Notes under the pieces: generated by a model
What the model saw: the letters and a program-made list of their open reading frames with translations, nothing else
Databases searched by the model: none
What the model was told of the DNA's origin: nothing
Program-made: the position numbers and the translations under genes
Part shown: positions 34,201-48,200 of the stretch, one piece after another
How the letters are laid out: each line of letters begins with the position of its first letter
Numbering within the stretch: position 1 is the first letter of the stretch
DNA from: Oryzias latipes
Taxonomy: Eukaryota; Chordata; Actinopteri; Beloniformes; Adrianichthyidae
Assembly (NCBI RefSeq): GCF_002234675.1
Contig: NC_019866.2
Span: forward strand, 5,189,307 to 5,253,306
Length of the DNA: 64,000 bases
Reading direction: 5' to 3'

Positions 34201-37200
34201 TGAGGTCAATGTTGATCATCTGGAGAAGTCGTTTGACCTCGTCGTAGCTCATGTTGCCGTCCTGGTTCTGGTCTGCTTGCTTCAAGTAGCTACGAATCCA
34301 ATTGCAGAGAGTTAAGGGGAAGAAAAAACTCTTAGTGACTGATAAATGACGTCCTACAGCGATAACTGGGTTACGGCACAAATGTATCAGGTTATATGGC
34401 AGCTTTTAATGGGCTATTAAATCACTTCTCGCTGAATTGTTGCCGGTCTTTTGCAATCCCTATTGGATTTTTCTCTTACCGTGTTTATTTGAGAGGCTTG
34501 ATTTATTACATTATATACTATTACTAGCACTACAGGGTCACCAAAAAGAACACGCAGGATATTCTGACTTGACACCAACAGAGAGACTATGGTTTAGATG
34601 GATTGTGTATCACAGTCATAACTAGTCTATATTTAGACAAGATAGTTTCTTTTGGTCATCACTTCTCACATAACCTCTGCTTAAGATGAGCGAAGGCACA
34701 TGTGACAACAGAGTCTGTCACCATAGCAATGTTGTTCAGCTGCCCTATATTTATTCAAGCACTCTGGAAATGCATTACTGAAGGATATTGGTCCAGTTTC
34801 TCCTTTTGCGTCATGCTGGCCACCCGCTCCTTTAGGAAGCGAAGTCCTCGCACCCAGCGCTGGGCCTCCTCTGCCGTGGGACACATCAGGTCCAGGCTCT
34901 TCCGATCTCCTCTGAAGACCACGGAGAAGCACTGGTTCTCCGGCATTGAACCGGACAGCCGTCTGAGCGCGTCCGATTGGCAGCCCTCGCGCACACAATC
35001 CACCTCAGTCACTGCAACTGAGACGGGAAAGGGAGAGTTCAGCTGGAGAGCAAATACGGAGCAGTTTTATGTCAAGGTGTGAGATAAAAATAAATTTGAC
35101 TCGATAAAGAAATTGTAAAAATACTCGGAAACCAGGATATGCTTCCATTTTTAGCGTGCAAACATAGAAAAAGGATTAGAGATAAAAAAAAACAGATTTC
35201 TTGAAATGTCTACAACATTTAAAAAACAGTAAGTTTAAACTTTTATTTACTAACTGCAGTATATTTCATGATATGTTTTTACTAAAGCAGCGACTACAAC
35301 CTCAAGAGCTTCTCTAGGTGGTGCATTGTCTTCCGTCATTGTAAATCTTTTATTTGACAAGCTCTTAATGAGATTGAAGTCAGGCGAGGAACCAACGGCT
35401 CTGCGCTCAGCCCTTGTCAAGGTCTCTGCTGGAGAGTTGAGCATTGGAGCTTTAAGAGACATAATTTCACTTTTTTTGTGTTTACCTTTTTGAAAACTGT
35501 CAGTAGGATTAAACCTAATGTCATTTATAAACCCTGTAGTTCCAGCTGACTACTTATTAATGACAGAAGCCCATACCATGACTCATTCTCCCCCTGCTTA
35601 GACCCATCTGATCTGTTTGCCACTTTGCCTGATCACATCCAATAAGCAGAGTTTGAATTTGATTTTAGAACGAAGAGCTACACAGACATTTCACCCTTCA
35701 GGATCACATTTACTAAAAGCACAGTGTAAACATGGGAAATAGTGACACACAAGAAACCTATGAAGCTCATATTTTGTGTCTAAACAAGAATCTTTGACCT
35801 AAAGACTTTGAAGGAGTTGAAAAAAAAACCATTTCACTTTAATCATGTGGTCACTGCATCACTCATTATGACCCTGATGCTACATGATTCGATAGTCCTG
35901 CAAAATGTTAGCAAAATACACAAAGTTGTGTGAAATTGATGCACAAAAGTGAAATAGAATTACTCATAAGTTAATAAATCCACTTTTTGTTGTGACAGGA
36001 AGTGGAAATGTTTGTTTTAATATCTGTCTTGGTTCTGTTTAGGCACTGCAGCCTGCACCTCTTTCCCTGATTGTACTTTTTCCTATATTGATGACATTGC
36101 TGTATTCCTGTAAATCTGTTTTGGTACAAAGACTACTAAAACTTAAAAAATAATTAAAACTTCAACATAAAATTGTGTTTTTATGTCGGACAAAATGCTG
36201 TAAACTTTTCTATTACAGCCACGACCTTTTAAAGTTTTCTGATTGGTAATTAGAGGACAGTGGTTATGTTCTGATTCTGCCACTAAAGATTCATTGTCAC
36301 TGGAGCTCTTTTGTGTCAGTGCCATGAAGCCTGCAGCACAGAGATCTTTGAGTTGGGCAGCAAATAGAGACTCTCCCAACAAAAGCTTCATTCTGATGGT
36401 GGAGGTTGTAAAAGTCTCTGGTCTCCACCTCCTCAACATTACGCAACATTCGTGCTTTGCTCTTCTCTTAGATAGGTAGCAAAAGGGGGTGTGGCATGTG
36501 TGCATGTTTGTGGGGGAAACAGAAGAGCTTTATAACTATGTACAAAGTGCTTTTGAACGGAATTTTGAAGATTTTGGATCAAACCTGACCCGAAGTGGTG
36601 TCTACGGAGCAGTAAAAAAGGAGCCAGGCCAAAACTACTGTACATTCTTGTTTCTGCTTCCTGTTGCATTTTATTCTGAAGCGACGGGCTGTATTCATAA
36701 ACTGTTGAGGCACCGGGAGCCAGGCCCTTAAAGACCTGTCTGATTTTTGTAGTTATTTCAAAAGCATTTCCAGGGGTCTTTTAATTATTATTGTGCCGTT
36801 TTTAGCCAAACTTAAAGAGTTTTTGCAGAGCAGCAGGATGTCATCAGAAATTCACCTCTGACTTTTGGGCGGGACCATTGGCACGCAGCAACCCCACCTC
36901 CTCCTCCCCGGTCTGTTGCTGAGACCTCTCTGTTTGCGCACTTTCCCTCTAGCTTACAGTCAAACGTGCAACAAAAACGAGCAATATTGAAGCTTTCCAG
37001 CCATACAGTTTTGAATCAGATTCCAGCTCATATGACGGAAACTAAAGATGTACATGGATGTAGTCAGAGCTTGCAGGCTGCCCAGCATATGCTTTTTCTC
37101 TTTTTAAAACTGCGTTTTTTTTGGCTGAACCTGATTCACAACTATTTGAATGAAAAGATACTTAGACATTTAATAAATGCCACATTCAAATGTTTAAAAA

Positions 37201-38962
37201 ATAACACTACTAAATGGAAGATTAAAAATTGAAGGCCGGTTGCGACCCTATGACGGTCATGCTTTATTTCTGGCTGCAGCACAAACCTGCACATCCTCAC
37301 TCTCTGGAGTTCAAAGGTAGCAACCAAGTGATAAGAAAAGCAGAGACTTTCCTCATACAGGTTGGCTGAAACCAGAAGTTGCCCTGAAGTGAGCTTTACT
37401 TTAAGGAAAATGTGAAGACTTTGTGTTAGTGCTAGTGTCCAATATTGCTTGCATTTTTGTTTTACTGGTTACGTTAGGTTGGGGTTGCTAAGAGCTGTAA
37501 GCTAGTGGGAGAGTGTGTAAACAGATAGATGATCAGGAGGGGAAATAACGTAGTTATTTAAATCTTTATTTTGGCTGAAAACAACCCTTTTATACCAAAT
37601 CAGAACATAATTGGAGTGGAACTTATACAGAGCTGGACCGCTGAGGGAGTTCTAACAGTTGATTGGTTTATTTCAAGCAATTTTCAGCAATAAAAACAAA
37701 GAAAAGAGACAAAAATATTACCATTAATTGTTTGAATAGGAGCAAGAAGAAGCAAATATATATAATGCCACCCGTTTGTCCATAAATGCTTTCTGTGCCT
37801 GCTGCAACGGCAGCTTTTTTAAAAATCAATCTGCTAGTAAACCTGAGAACTGTCTTCCTGTTACAGGAATCCTAGAAAGAAGCTTAAAAAAGCAATAGGG
37901 TAGAAAAGATGTGAAGTAAATGATCATAAATCTGTTCATACCCTGCTGTGTTTTTGTTTTTTTTAATAAATCATATCTAACTGATCCTTAAATAGACTCT
38001 TTCAAATGCACGGATAGCAGAAATTTGAGAGTCAAGTGTTAACGTTTATCAGCAGTTCAGTTTCAGGTATCCTCCCACTGTTCAAGCACTTTTCTCAGTC
38101 GCTGTTTACCCTCTTCCCAGGGCAGACAGGAACAAAAGGAGAATTACTGAAAACCTATTTTTCTTTTTCGTGAGCTGAGTAAACCTTTAAATCCAGAGCA
38201 GACATTTTCAATCAAACATCATCAAAAAGGTAAAGGCAGTTTTGTTTGGTTCCTCTTGGGTTTGAAAATGCTTTTTGCTGCATTATATGCTGATGCTGAG
38301 CCTCTGCATCTGAGAGGAACAAGCAAACCTTTCAAAGTAAAACAGAGATGAATCTCCCACCAAAGTGCAGCCAGGGTGAAAACTTGCACTTCAGTCCCAG
38401 TCGAGTCTTTAAAAGTCTGCGACATTCCTGCGTCTGAGAGCTCAGACCAGTGCAAACACACACAACAGCAGAGCAGAACTTCTTTGCAGCCAAACTCACA
38501 GGTCTGCTGGGATTTGCCTTTGAAGGAGCTCTTGGTGGACTCACACCACACCGTGAGCCCGTCGTCCAGCAGCCGCAGGCTGCGGCTCTTCTGCCAACTG
38601 GAAGAGCGGACCTTCACCATGCTGGAGCCCCGCATCATCACGTGGACATCTTCATTGTCCTGAATCCCTGGAGCATGACGACAGTCAAGCAGAAGGAGAA
38701 AACGTTATCCCAAAGGGAAACACAGCAATTTTGGAGAGCAACTATTTATTAGTACTTTCAGATGCTTTTCATTTTTAGTTCTCTTTCATTTCTTTTAATT
38801 TCCAAAAAAATAATAAAAAAATAAAAGATTGTACACAGGTTCTTATGAAAATGAAAGAGAATAGAAAGAAAAAAAAACATTTTTCTGCCCCTTTTACATT
38901 CTTAGAAAAAGCAAAAACAGAGCGAAAGAATCATTTAGAAAAAGTAATGTCTCTACACATAA

Positions 38963-39022
<60 letters not shown>

Positions 39023-42000
39023 TAAGCATTACATCAAGCATCAAGCATTCACAGTTTAAGTTTAAGGTTCACTGATTGTATTTTAGTTGCAAATCTTTAC
39101 TATTTTGTTGAAGGTGATTTTGTTTCTTTAATTGTTTGTTTTATATCTTGACTCTTCGAATTGAAACAAATCTTTCCGTAGGTTTTTTTTTAATTTTTCG
39201 GCAAAAAGAAAGTCCCACATCCCTTTAAACTATAATTTCTGTCTTTTTTTAAACTCTTCTCTGTATTTTGTGTGGCAAAAAATTCTGATGTGTTTTTATG
39301 TCTTAATTAAAAAACTCTGTGGTCAACTAAATCTTTGAATTTTAATATTTTTAATTTACCGAATAATGGATTGGATGGATCTCTGTAATTACTACCAGAG
39401 ATCGTTTTTACTGCCTTTTTGTAGAATAAACATTAAACCAAAGTATGTTTTATCCGTTATGAATGAAGGAGTTATATAAATACAGTACTTTGTTATCTGA
39501 GTTAACCTTATGTAAAACAGCAGCTGTTTTTGTTGTATTATTGATATGGGATTACAAAGTAATGCCCTCATCACTGATGACACCCAGAAATGTAACTTGC
39601 TTCATTCTGTCAATGTCATTGGAAATTCAGATGTCTGTTTCTAACTACCATATATTGTTGTTGTTTTTTTTTGCAATTTTGTGATAATTTTGTTGTGTCA
39701 TCAACAAATAATGTACATTTGAACTTTTGGATGCACTTACAACGTCATCTATATACAAATTGCATAACTTGGGTCCTAGGACAGACCCTTGATGTACTCC
39801 ACAAGTCATAATGCAAACATTTAACTTAGCGATATTTTGTTGTCTATTGTTTAAATAACTTGTTAACCATAGAAGAGCTTTTCCTCTTTCACCATATTTA
39901 GTCAATAAGACAAATATTGTGGTTTAAGGTGTCAAATGTTTTTTAAGTCAAACAATTCAACTTAATTCAAAGGAAAAAGTCCCTTTAAGTGACTGTTTCG
40001 TGTTTTCTGACTGGTTGATGTGTTCCTGCTGTTTGTCCCTCATGAATGCACCAACATCAACCCAATCAAAATAATTATTTTCCTTGCAGTGAACATCAGC
40101 CTCAGCTCATGGATGAAGGTTTGAAAGAACAAGACAAATTTGCATTGACTGGTTTTAAGAAATACAACCAATCTATTAGAAACTATCATAGATGTTTCTT
40201 ACTTTAATGTCAGAAAACTTTTATTAAATATCCAGACATTACAAAGAGGTAAAAAAAATCAACAAAGATCTGGAGTTGTGAGTGGACGTTTAAACAAAGT
40301 TTACAGAAACTTCAGGCAAAAACAGATTTTAATGGGCAGCCATGCATCGCTGCTTCTTTTGGGATAAAAATAGTTTTTTCTTGCCGCTCTTTTCAAAGAA
40401 TCCAACCTAGCTTTCAGTCTTTCAGTTATTTTTCTGTGTTTTTGTCCTCTGTTCATGTCTGAACATCCATCCAGACACAGTTGGCATCCTATCCCTCTAT
40501 CCTCTTATGTCTTTGTCCGAAAGCTGCCAGTGCCAACTGGATGCTCCTCAAACAGGGCCCCCAAAACTGCAGCACACAGAAACTGTTCTCAGCACCTTAG
40601 ACATGTAGGGCCCTTGGTAGGGGGGGTGCTTGGACATCACTGCCAGCAAGCAGCGGATGTCCTCCTAGCACCCTACCCGCCAATTTTAACCGCACCTTAG
40701 ACATTTAGGGCCCCTTGGTGGGGAGGGTGAGGGGACGTCACTGTGAGTAATCAGGAGACGTCCCCTTAGTGCCCTACCCGCCAATTTTAACCGCACCCCC
40801 CTTAGTACACACACCCCTCCCCCCTCAATATATACATCCCAACATAAACACACACACATGCACACACACACTCTCTCAAACACACATACACGCACACACA
40901 TTTTGCAAGGAAGGTGGGACCTAGGACCATCTGTCCCCTGCCTCTTCCCTGGTGGGGGGTACGGGCCCCTTTGCAACGGCGGCTGTGTCCCCGGGGTGCT
41001 GGCTTCCTGGGCCCGGCGGTGCTCTCTCCGCGCGGTGGGGGGGTTCACATTACATCTGAGCCGGGGGTGTTCGTGTCCCTGGGGGGTGGGTTCTGGTCCT
41101 TGCTCCTGAGTGCTGGGCCCCGCCAAATTTCCAACTGTGGCCGAGCCTGGTCGGGCCATATTTACAACACCCCTTGTGGGCCCTCTTTTTTCCCCGGGGT
41201 TCCCCCCTCCTGGGCGGGGGCGGCGGGCCCCTGCCTCGCTCCTCCCTGGACCAACCGTTGGCCGGGCGGATGGCTGCCTGGAGTGCGGAGTGGGTCTCCC
41301 TTGGGGGGTCCTGGCCCGTACCTGGGGTTGGGGCGGGGGGATGCCCGGAACTCCTGGGTGGTGGTGGGGTGCTCGTCTGGGGCTGTGGGCGTCCTTCTCC
41401 GGTGGGGCCCTGCGTTGGGTTCTCCCGGCGCGGCGGGGGGGCTGCTCTCCTGGTTGGGCTGGGGCGGCGCCCTCTTTCCCTCCGTGCCTCCCTGCTCTCT
41501 GGCTCTGGGGGCCTTGCGGCGGCCCTGCTGGCCCTGGCCTGGGTGGCGGGCTTGGTCGCCCGGGCGGCGGTTGTTCCCTGCCGGTTCCCGTGTGGTGTTG
41601 GGGGGAATCCGGCTGCCGCTGCTGGTGCGGTGGGGGTCTTGGGGTGGGGATGGCTGGGCACTCTCCCTCCTTCTTTTCACGTTCCACCATCCATTTTAGA
41701 AGAACATAAACACTCACCTGAGCACAGGTGTCAGCTCAACAGACTGAATGACTGAAATATTTCACACTAGTTGGTTTTAAGGCATAAGTATGCGTGTGAA
41801 CACTATCTGTTTTGTGTACATGTCGACAGGTGGACATTTTTGCAACTAACAGGTGTGTTTATAACATTTGAGTGTGTGTGTGGACAGGCTCCGCCCTTTT
41901 TTTTTGTTTTTTTTTTACATTTGAACCTTACCATAATGATTAACACCCAGTAAACTTGTTGCTTTATGCTGCTTCATGGTCTTATCCCCCTTCCCCTCCT

Positions 42001-42255
42001 ATTATCACCCCCTACCCCCCCTCTCTCTAACGTCCCTCTTTCTTCTTCCCCTCTTTCCTTTTCCGTCCGGTCCAACACCAAAGATTTTCAGACATGTTTG
42101 AAATTAATAAAGTTTGGCCTCAATTACAAAAGGGGTTTATTCAGACATACCTTTGGTTTGTCTGAAGATTAATAACCCCTCTTGTTAAAGTAAAATATGT
42201 CCAACCCAAGAGGCCCTCAGCTCTCATCTGTCTGCCTAGCTGTTGGACAGGACAA

Positions 42256-42298
<43 letters not shown>

Positions 42299-45200
42299 AA
42301 CTGTTCTCAGCTCTGTCGCCTCCCCCCACCCTCCCTGTTCTGCCAAACACAAAGAAACCCTCTCCCCCTCAAGACTCACATTAACAACAAGACTGTTTTT
42401 CCTAGCCGTTACCACATGCAGCGCCGGGTACTGACACAGCGAGCTGCCCAAACAGCCTGAACTGGATCTGCTTCGACCCAGCTTTAACACCGCTCTGCCG
42501 TTTTGTTACAGCAGAAAATCTATTTGACATTCGCCTCTTTGGCTGGTCAAATTCCCCTCCTGGTTAGTAACCATGAAGTTCAGCTATGTGGCCCAAGGAA
42601 TCTCAGCATGAAAGGGTCTTAGAGAGCGGTTAAAGGTGTTTGTGTTTAGTTGCAATATGAATTTACAATGTTTGCACAGACTCACCCTTTCACAATACGC
42701 TGTTACGCAGCCAGGCTCTACTATGTCATCAATGAAACTCAATGGAAACCTGTAAAACATGTTTGGCCACCTGAAGCTTCTCAGTGTGCAACAGATTAGT
42801 GGAAAGAAAAATAGAGGTGGATAAAAAGCAAAAGATAAAAAAAAGAAAGTAAGAAACATCAATTTAGAACAAAACTGATTTGCAAAATGAAAATCCTGTA
42901 AACAAATCTATAAATGGGCAAAGGATCATGGGTATGTTATTAAAATGTCTGTTTTGTGACAGTTTGTTTGTTGGTTGGTAGTCTTTCAGCTCAGAGGACA
43001 ATAAAAAGCAAAGATGGTCGCATCATTTGTGCATGAATCCCCCTCGCTCCTAGAAGCATACCAGCTCCTCCCGGGAGAAGCTTCGCATTTCCCTCAGCAA
43101 CTGTCACAAGCGAAAGCAAGCGCCAACTCCATGCGAGCATTTGGACACACACTCAAAGGGAGTTGTGCATATGACACTACCGCAGGGCCGGTGGAAGTTT
43201 CTCTTCTTGCCTTGCAGCTGTCCACAAAAAACCTCGTCTGCATTTCTAAATCTGTCAACGGTCTTCTGGAAGCCAGAAAAAAAAAAAAAAACAGATTGGA
43301 AACCAAAAATTTGTGAATCCAGAAAGTTTTATCAGGAATGTTAGGATAGAAAAGAACACAGGAGTGCAGATGACAACATTTTTAAAGTTTGTCTTTGTCT
43401 ATCACATTTAATTGATAATTATTTATCAATAAAATCTAAGAAAGAGAAATGAGGAAAAATGCTGCACTGTCCCCTTTTACCTGAATCACTGCCTCACTCT
43501 CTTCCTCTACCCTTCCACCAGAATGTGATAAACTCATTAAAAACAAAAACACTATTTTTTCTAAATGGCAGCTTTCCTGTTAGTTTAATCTCCATAGCAA
43601 CCATGTTATCTTTTGGTTGCCTGGGGGTGATGGACAGGTCTATGTCAAATTTTAGAAGAATCTGCAAAAGTGCATTTTTGGATTTTCTAGGAAACTAAGG
43701 TTTTCTAATATTTTCGTATTGAATGTTGTGTCTTCTGGTGCTGCTTGAGCCAAGGATTCATTTACTACGTTTTTCACAATATTCAGATGAAGGTAGTATA
43801 TGAGGTGGTGAAGGAAGAACAGGGGTTCATGCAGCTGGTCATTGAGGCTTCTGATGGAAGATTATTTGGCCAAGATTGCCGTTTAGTGCAACCATGGAGG
43901 TGCTGAAGACCTCAGGTCTGGAGAGCTTTGCTCAGGACTCCATCTGGGTCTGCGGCTTTGTGTGGATCTACGATTTAAGTTTTCTTCTCACCTGGTGTTC
44001 TTTTAGCTGAAGGAGGTGGATGCTTGAGGAGGTCAGTTTGTTTATCAAAGACAGCTTTTTCTTTTAGGTACCTGGACAGGATGCTAAAACATCCTCACAA
44101 CTGGGTCATTAAAAAAATCCTTCATAACTTGAAGGATTTGTAGTTTGTTGAAGATGTGTAGTTTTTACTCTGTCCTGTATTAATCTTTATTATTTATCCT
44201 ATGGTTTCTTACTAGAGCATTGAAACATAGTAGATATGACAGAAAAGATTTTCCATTTGTTGATCTGGCTGAGAAAACCTGGTTGATTTGACATTTTTGT
44301 TGTTTTAAAGTTCTTCTTTTTAACTTTTAAATTGATTTTACGGTGTTTATGTCTTTTTTTTTCTTCTGTGTTATTTTATCAAGGTTACGTCCTTAAGAAT
44401 TCTACAAGATTTTTGTCTTGTCACACTTAGTATTGTCTTAGTCAGAGCTGCCCTTGTGGTTGGATCCGCGTGAAAAATGAGCAAACCTCTACTGGTGGCC
44501 GGCAACAGATAACAAAATGTTCATGCACATCTACGGGCAGCACGTCATAGCGAACACTTAACACGTAAGGGTAAGTATGGGTGAAGTAGGTGAGAAGCTG
44601 GCACGTGGTGCAGTGTTTTCATTTCTTCAACCCTGCACCTTAATGATGCTCATGTCATAGGTTGTGTTGGTATCCTACAGGCACTTTAGTATCACGCATG
44701 AGTCAACCCCAGGCGGCTGCATGCGGGTGCATGTGATTAAGGCCTCAGTTGTTGTGTGTCTCATTAGTCATCACCTCTTTGTCCCTTTGGTTTCTTGGAT
44801 CACGTCTAAATGCGTGTTTATGCTCATTGCCGTAAAATGGTTTGCAGTACTGCCCTTCCCTCCCCTCCACCGCACTTTAATTTTTTACAAAAAACTTTTT
44901 TTAATTTTCCTACCTACCAGCACCACTTTCAGATAAATTTGTGACACACAAACATATCTAATATTTTGCAAATCACCACTCCCTGCAGCTGTTTCCTACC
45001 GGTAAGAAATTCTCTTCCAGGAAAAGTTTTTTTTTAACTCTCAATCTAAGGTAAATAACCAAGCCTTTTATTTGAAATGCAGAGTTTTGCTGTTGCATGT
45101 CTGATAGAGAAGGAATTTCTATTACTGTTTTGGCTTGTTTGTGGTACTTGGCAACTTGAAGTCAAAAAGTTTAGACATAGAAATGTCATTTTGACAGTTT

Positions 45201-48200
45201 TATGAGTCTGACCCATTATAAATAAAAATCTAAAAGAAATGTAGAACGACAAAGTCAAATGCCAAATATCTAAAATATTTTTTAGCAAAACACAGTTTGT
45301 ATGAATCACGTCCGGCAAAGTATGTGAAATACCTCATACATGCCTGCTTAAAAGCATCTAAATGGATTTACTGGTTCAGACTCTGGGTATATAAGTACAC
45401 AAATAAAGTTTAGATACATTTAAATGACTCCTGCTTCACCTTGTGGTCTCCAACACCATGGTGACTTCAGTCTCAGGGACGTCTGCCCCCACAAAGGTGT
45501 CTCTGAAAAGTCACCAGGACAACACCCCTGAGTATTGTTGAAGAATTCCCTGCAGCTATTTGGTTTCCCTTTTCGGTTCGTTCCTAGGTCGTTCCTAGGC
45601 CTCCTGAACTTCATTCATGTGACACGTTTGCTTCAAGCACAACAGCCGCCTACGCTGAACTGGAAAAACATTGAACCCAAACAGTTCACTTGAATAGATA
45701 CAGATTTAGAAACAAGTTCAGGCTACGTCATTGTCATCACTCCTTTGTGTCAGAGTTTTGCTTGAGTCATTGAAGTGTTTTTTAATCTCAAGCTCGGTCA
45801 TATCAGCGCTTTAAAAACAGGCTGCAGAAGAGGAGTTTTTTGGGGAGAGGAGGCAAAAGTGTCGGAATTTCCGAGTTGTGTGTCAACCAGTTAAAGGGCT
45901 TACATAATGCAAAATCAACTTTTTTTTTTTTTTGCTTTTAAGTGTATTATAATGTTCATTCCTCACAAAAAATCTGCCCAAATTTTTTGCTTAATTGAGC
46001 ATTTCTGAGCATTCCTCTAAAAACCTGCTCTCTGGGCACCAGCCCCTCCCAATCCACGAAAACTAGCGGGTTCTCACATTGAGACGTAGATTAGGCAGGA
46101 ACAGCCCCTTCCAGGCAGAGTCTGCACTGCCATCACCGCCTCCAGGCTAACACACATACCCACTTTCTCCGTGGAGCTAGCGGTGATCTTTTTAAACACT
46201 TTCCTTTTATATGCACAATCTCCACATCCATCTTTGCAAACGTTCGAATGTTGTTTGTCTTCGTGAGCGAAATGCAGACACGCTGCAAAGGCTGGCTCTA
46301 GGATGAGCTCATGAAATAGGCAGCACTCATAAGGAGCCTCAGAGATCGAGTCCTTCTTTTTACATCACCCACCTCAGGAGAACATAAACACCCACCTGAG
46401 CACAGGTGTCAGCTGACAGGTGCACAAATAGTAAACGTGACAGAATGAAATGCGTTACATGCGTTGGTTTGTGTTCATATAGGTGTGTGAACTGCAGATG
46501 TGTTGAGTTCATGTTGACATGATTGTTCGTGAAGATTTCTGGAGCCAACAGGTATGTTTGTAACTCTACAGTATGTGTAAACAGACCCCGCCCATTTTTA
46601 CTAACATTTACACCAGTAAAGATGATAATCCTCCAGCTACTTGTTGCTTAATGATTCTACCCCCCACCTCCACCTCATTTGTAATCACCCTCCAGATTTC
46701 CTTAACTCCCCTTCTCCCCCTTTCTCCTGTGCCCTTACCCCCTGTCTGTAACATCCCTCCCTTCTTTCCTCTTCTTCTTTTCTGGCCGGTCAAACAACAA
46801 CAAAAAAGGATACAAATGTACGGTAATCAATTTAAATAAAGTTTAGCCTAAAATACAAAAGGGGTTTATACAAATACACACCTTGTGTGTCAGAAGATCC
46901 TGAACCCCCTGTTGTAACAGGAAAATATGTCCAACACAACATTACAGTCTGCTCAGCTGTTGTAAAAAAAGATTGAGTCGTCTGGAAAATGAGCTGCAAA
47001 AATAACCAATTGCATTTTAAAAAAATCATTCTTTCGTTTGCACAGGTTAATATATTATCATATATTTGGATATAGTTTACTCTGACAGGCTTAAGAAAAG
47101 CATAACATGGGCTCTTTCATGTTAATTCAAGATTTGACTAAACGTAATTATGAGAGAGTAACTTCCCAAAAAAAAGTAATCATTCAGAATGGGACTGCTT
47201 TTTTGACAACTGTCGTAATTTAATTACCACATTTTGTACTTCTATTTTGTGGAGTATAACTTTAATTTTGTTACAGATATGTCCCAGTTTTGTGATATTA
47301 ATTGTTGAAATTTGTAATCTTAATTCAAATAATATAATTTGCAAGTAAAAACGAATCAGTTGAAACATACTCCTCCTCGTAGTACATCGTATGTTAGTAA
47401 AATAATGCATCACTGATTTTTTCCTATAACATTTTGAAGGATTTGAACAACGCTGAAAAAGACTATAACTCGCTGAAGCTAATTCAAGTAAAATTTATTT
47501 CCCCAAAATGATGAATAAAGTGGCGTCGTGAAAGTGTTTATCTTTCATGAGCAACAGCCATTGTGTCAATATACTTTGGGTTTTTCAGAATTTGGTTTTC
47601 AAACAAAGGACTTGTACGGTTTAAAATGTGTAGCGCGAAGATCAGTTGACAAGGATGAAATTGGTTCTGGACTTACTCTACCAATAATTGCTTTATCATT
47701 GCAGGAAAACCGTCTGTGGATCTGGCTTTACGTCCTGGAAAACAAAAGCTGGTCACTGCGGCTCACCTGTAAGACCAGCTGTGACTAAATACTGCGTCAC
47801 TCAGCCACTACGCACATTTTGTGCATTTTCAACGTTTGAAATTTTGGGTTTTCGTGATACATACGTGATATAAGTCATTCATAAGTGTTTCTTGCATTCG
47901 TCACTCGTCGATGTACGTAGATGTCTATCGAGGGTTTCGGCCGACGGGTCTCCACGTGAATTCAGTTTCGAGCTATTCAAAATTTTCAGTCGGTTAAGAA
48001 TTATGTCAAGTATGTGGGTTTTTTTTTACAAGGTCAATCTTACGCAATTGTGTGTGAATTTTGCAAGATGCAAACGCAAATTTGAGGCTTTCCACGACTA
48101 TGCCATGTATGTCTAACGGACCTTTCACGCATGTACCATTGATATGTATAACTTTTATATCGCGTAAACGACGCACATAAACGTCGCACATAAACGCCTC

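Noticed and set aside
39463-39684. Plus-strand ORF over the RT relic
   Set aside because: The recognisable reverse-transcriptase motifs are on the minus strand; the plus ORF is a shadow.
40686-41755. Long overlapping open frames (up to 343 codons) on both strands
   Set aside because: The block is extremely GC-rich, so stops are rare in all frames. The translations are low-complexity Pro/Arg/Gly/Trp strings with no domain, splice logic or codon preference for one frame.
42590-43330. ORFs around 43014-43344 on both strands
   Set aside because: No similarity, no splice borders, and they overlap an A-rich run. Treated as intron sequence.
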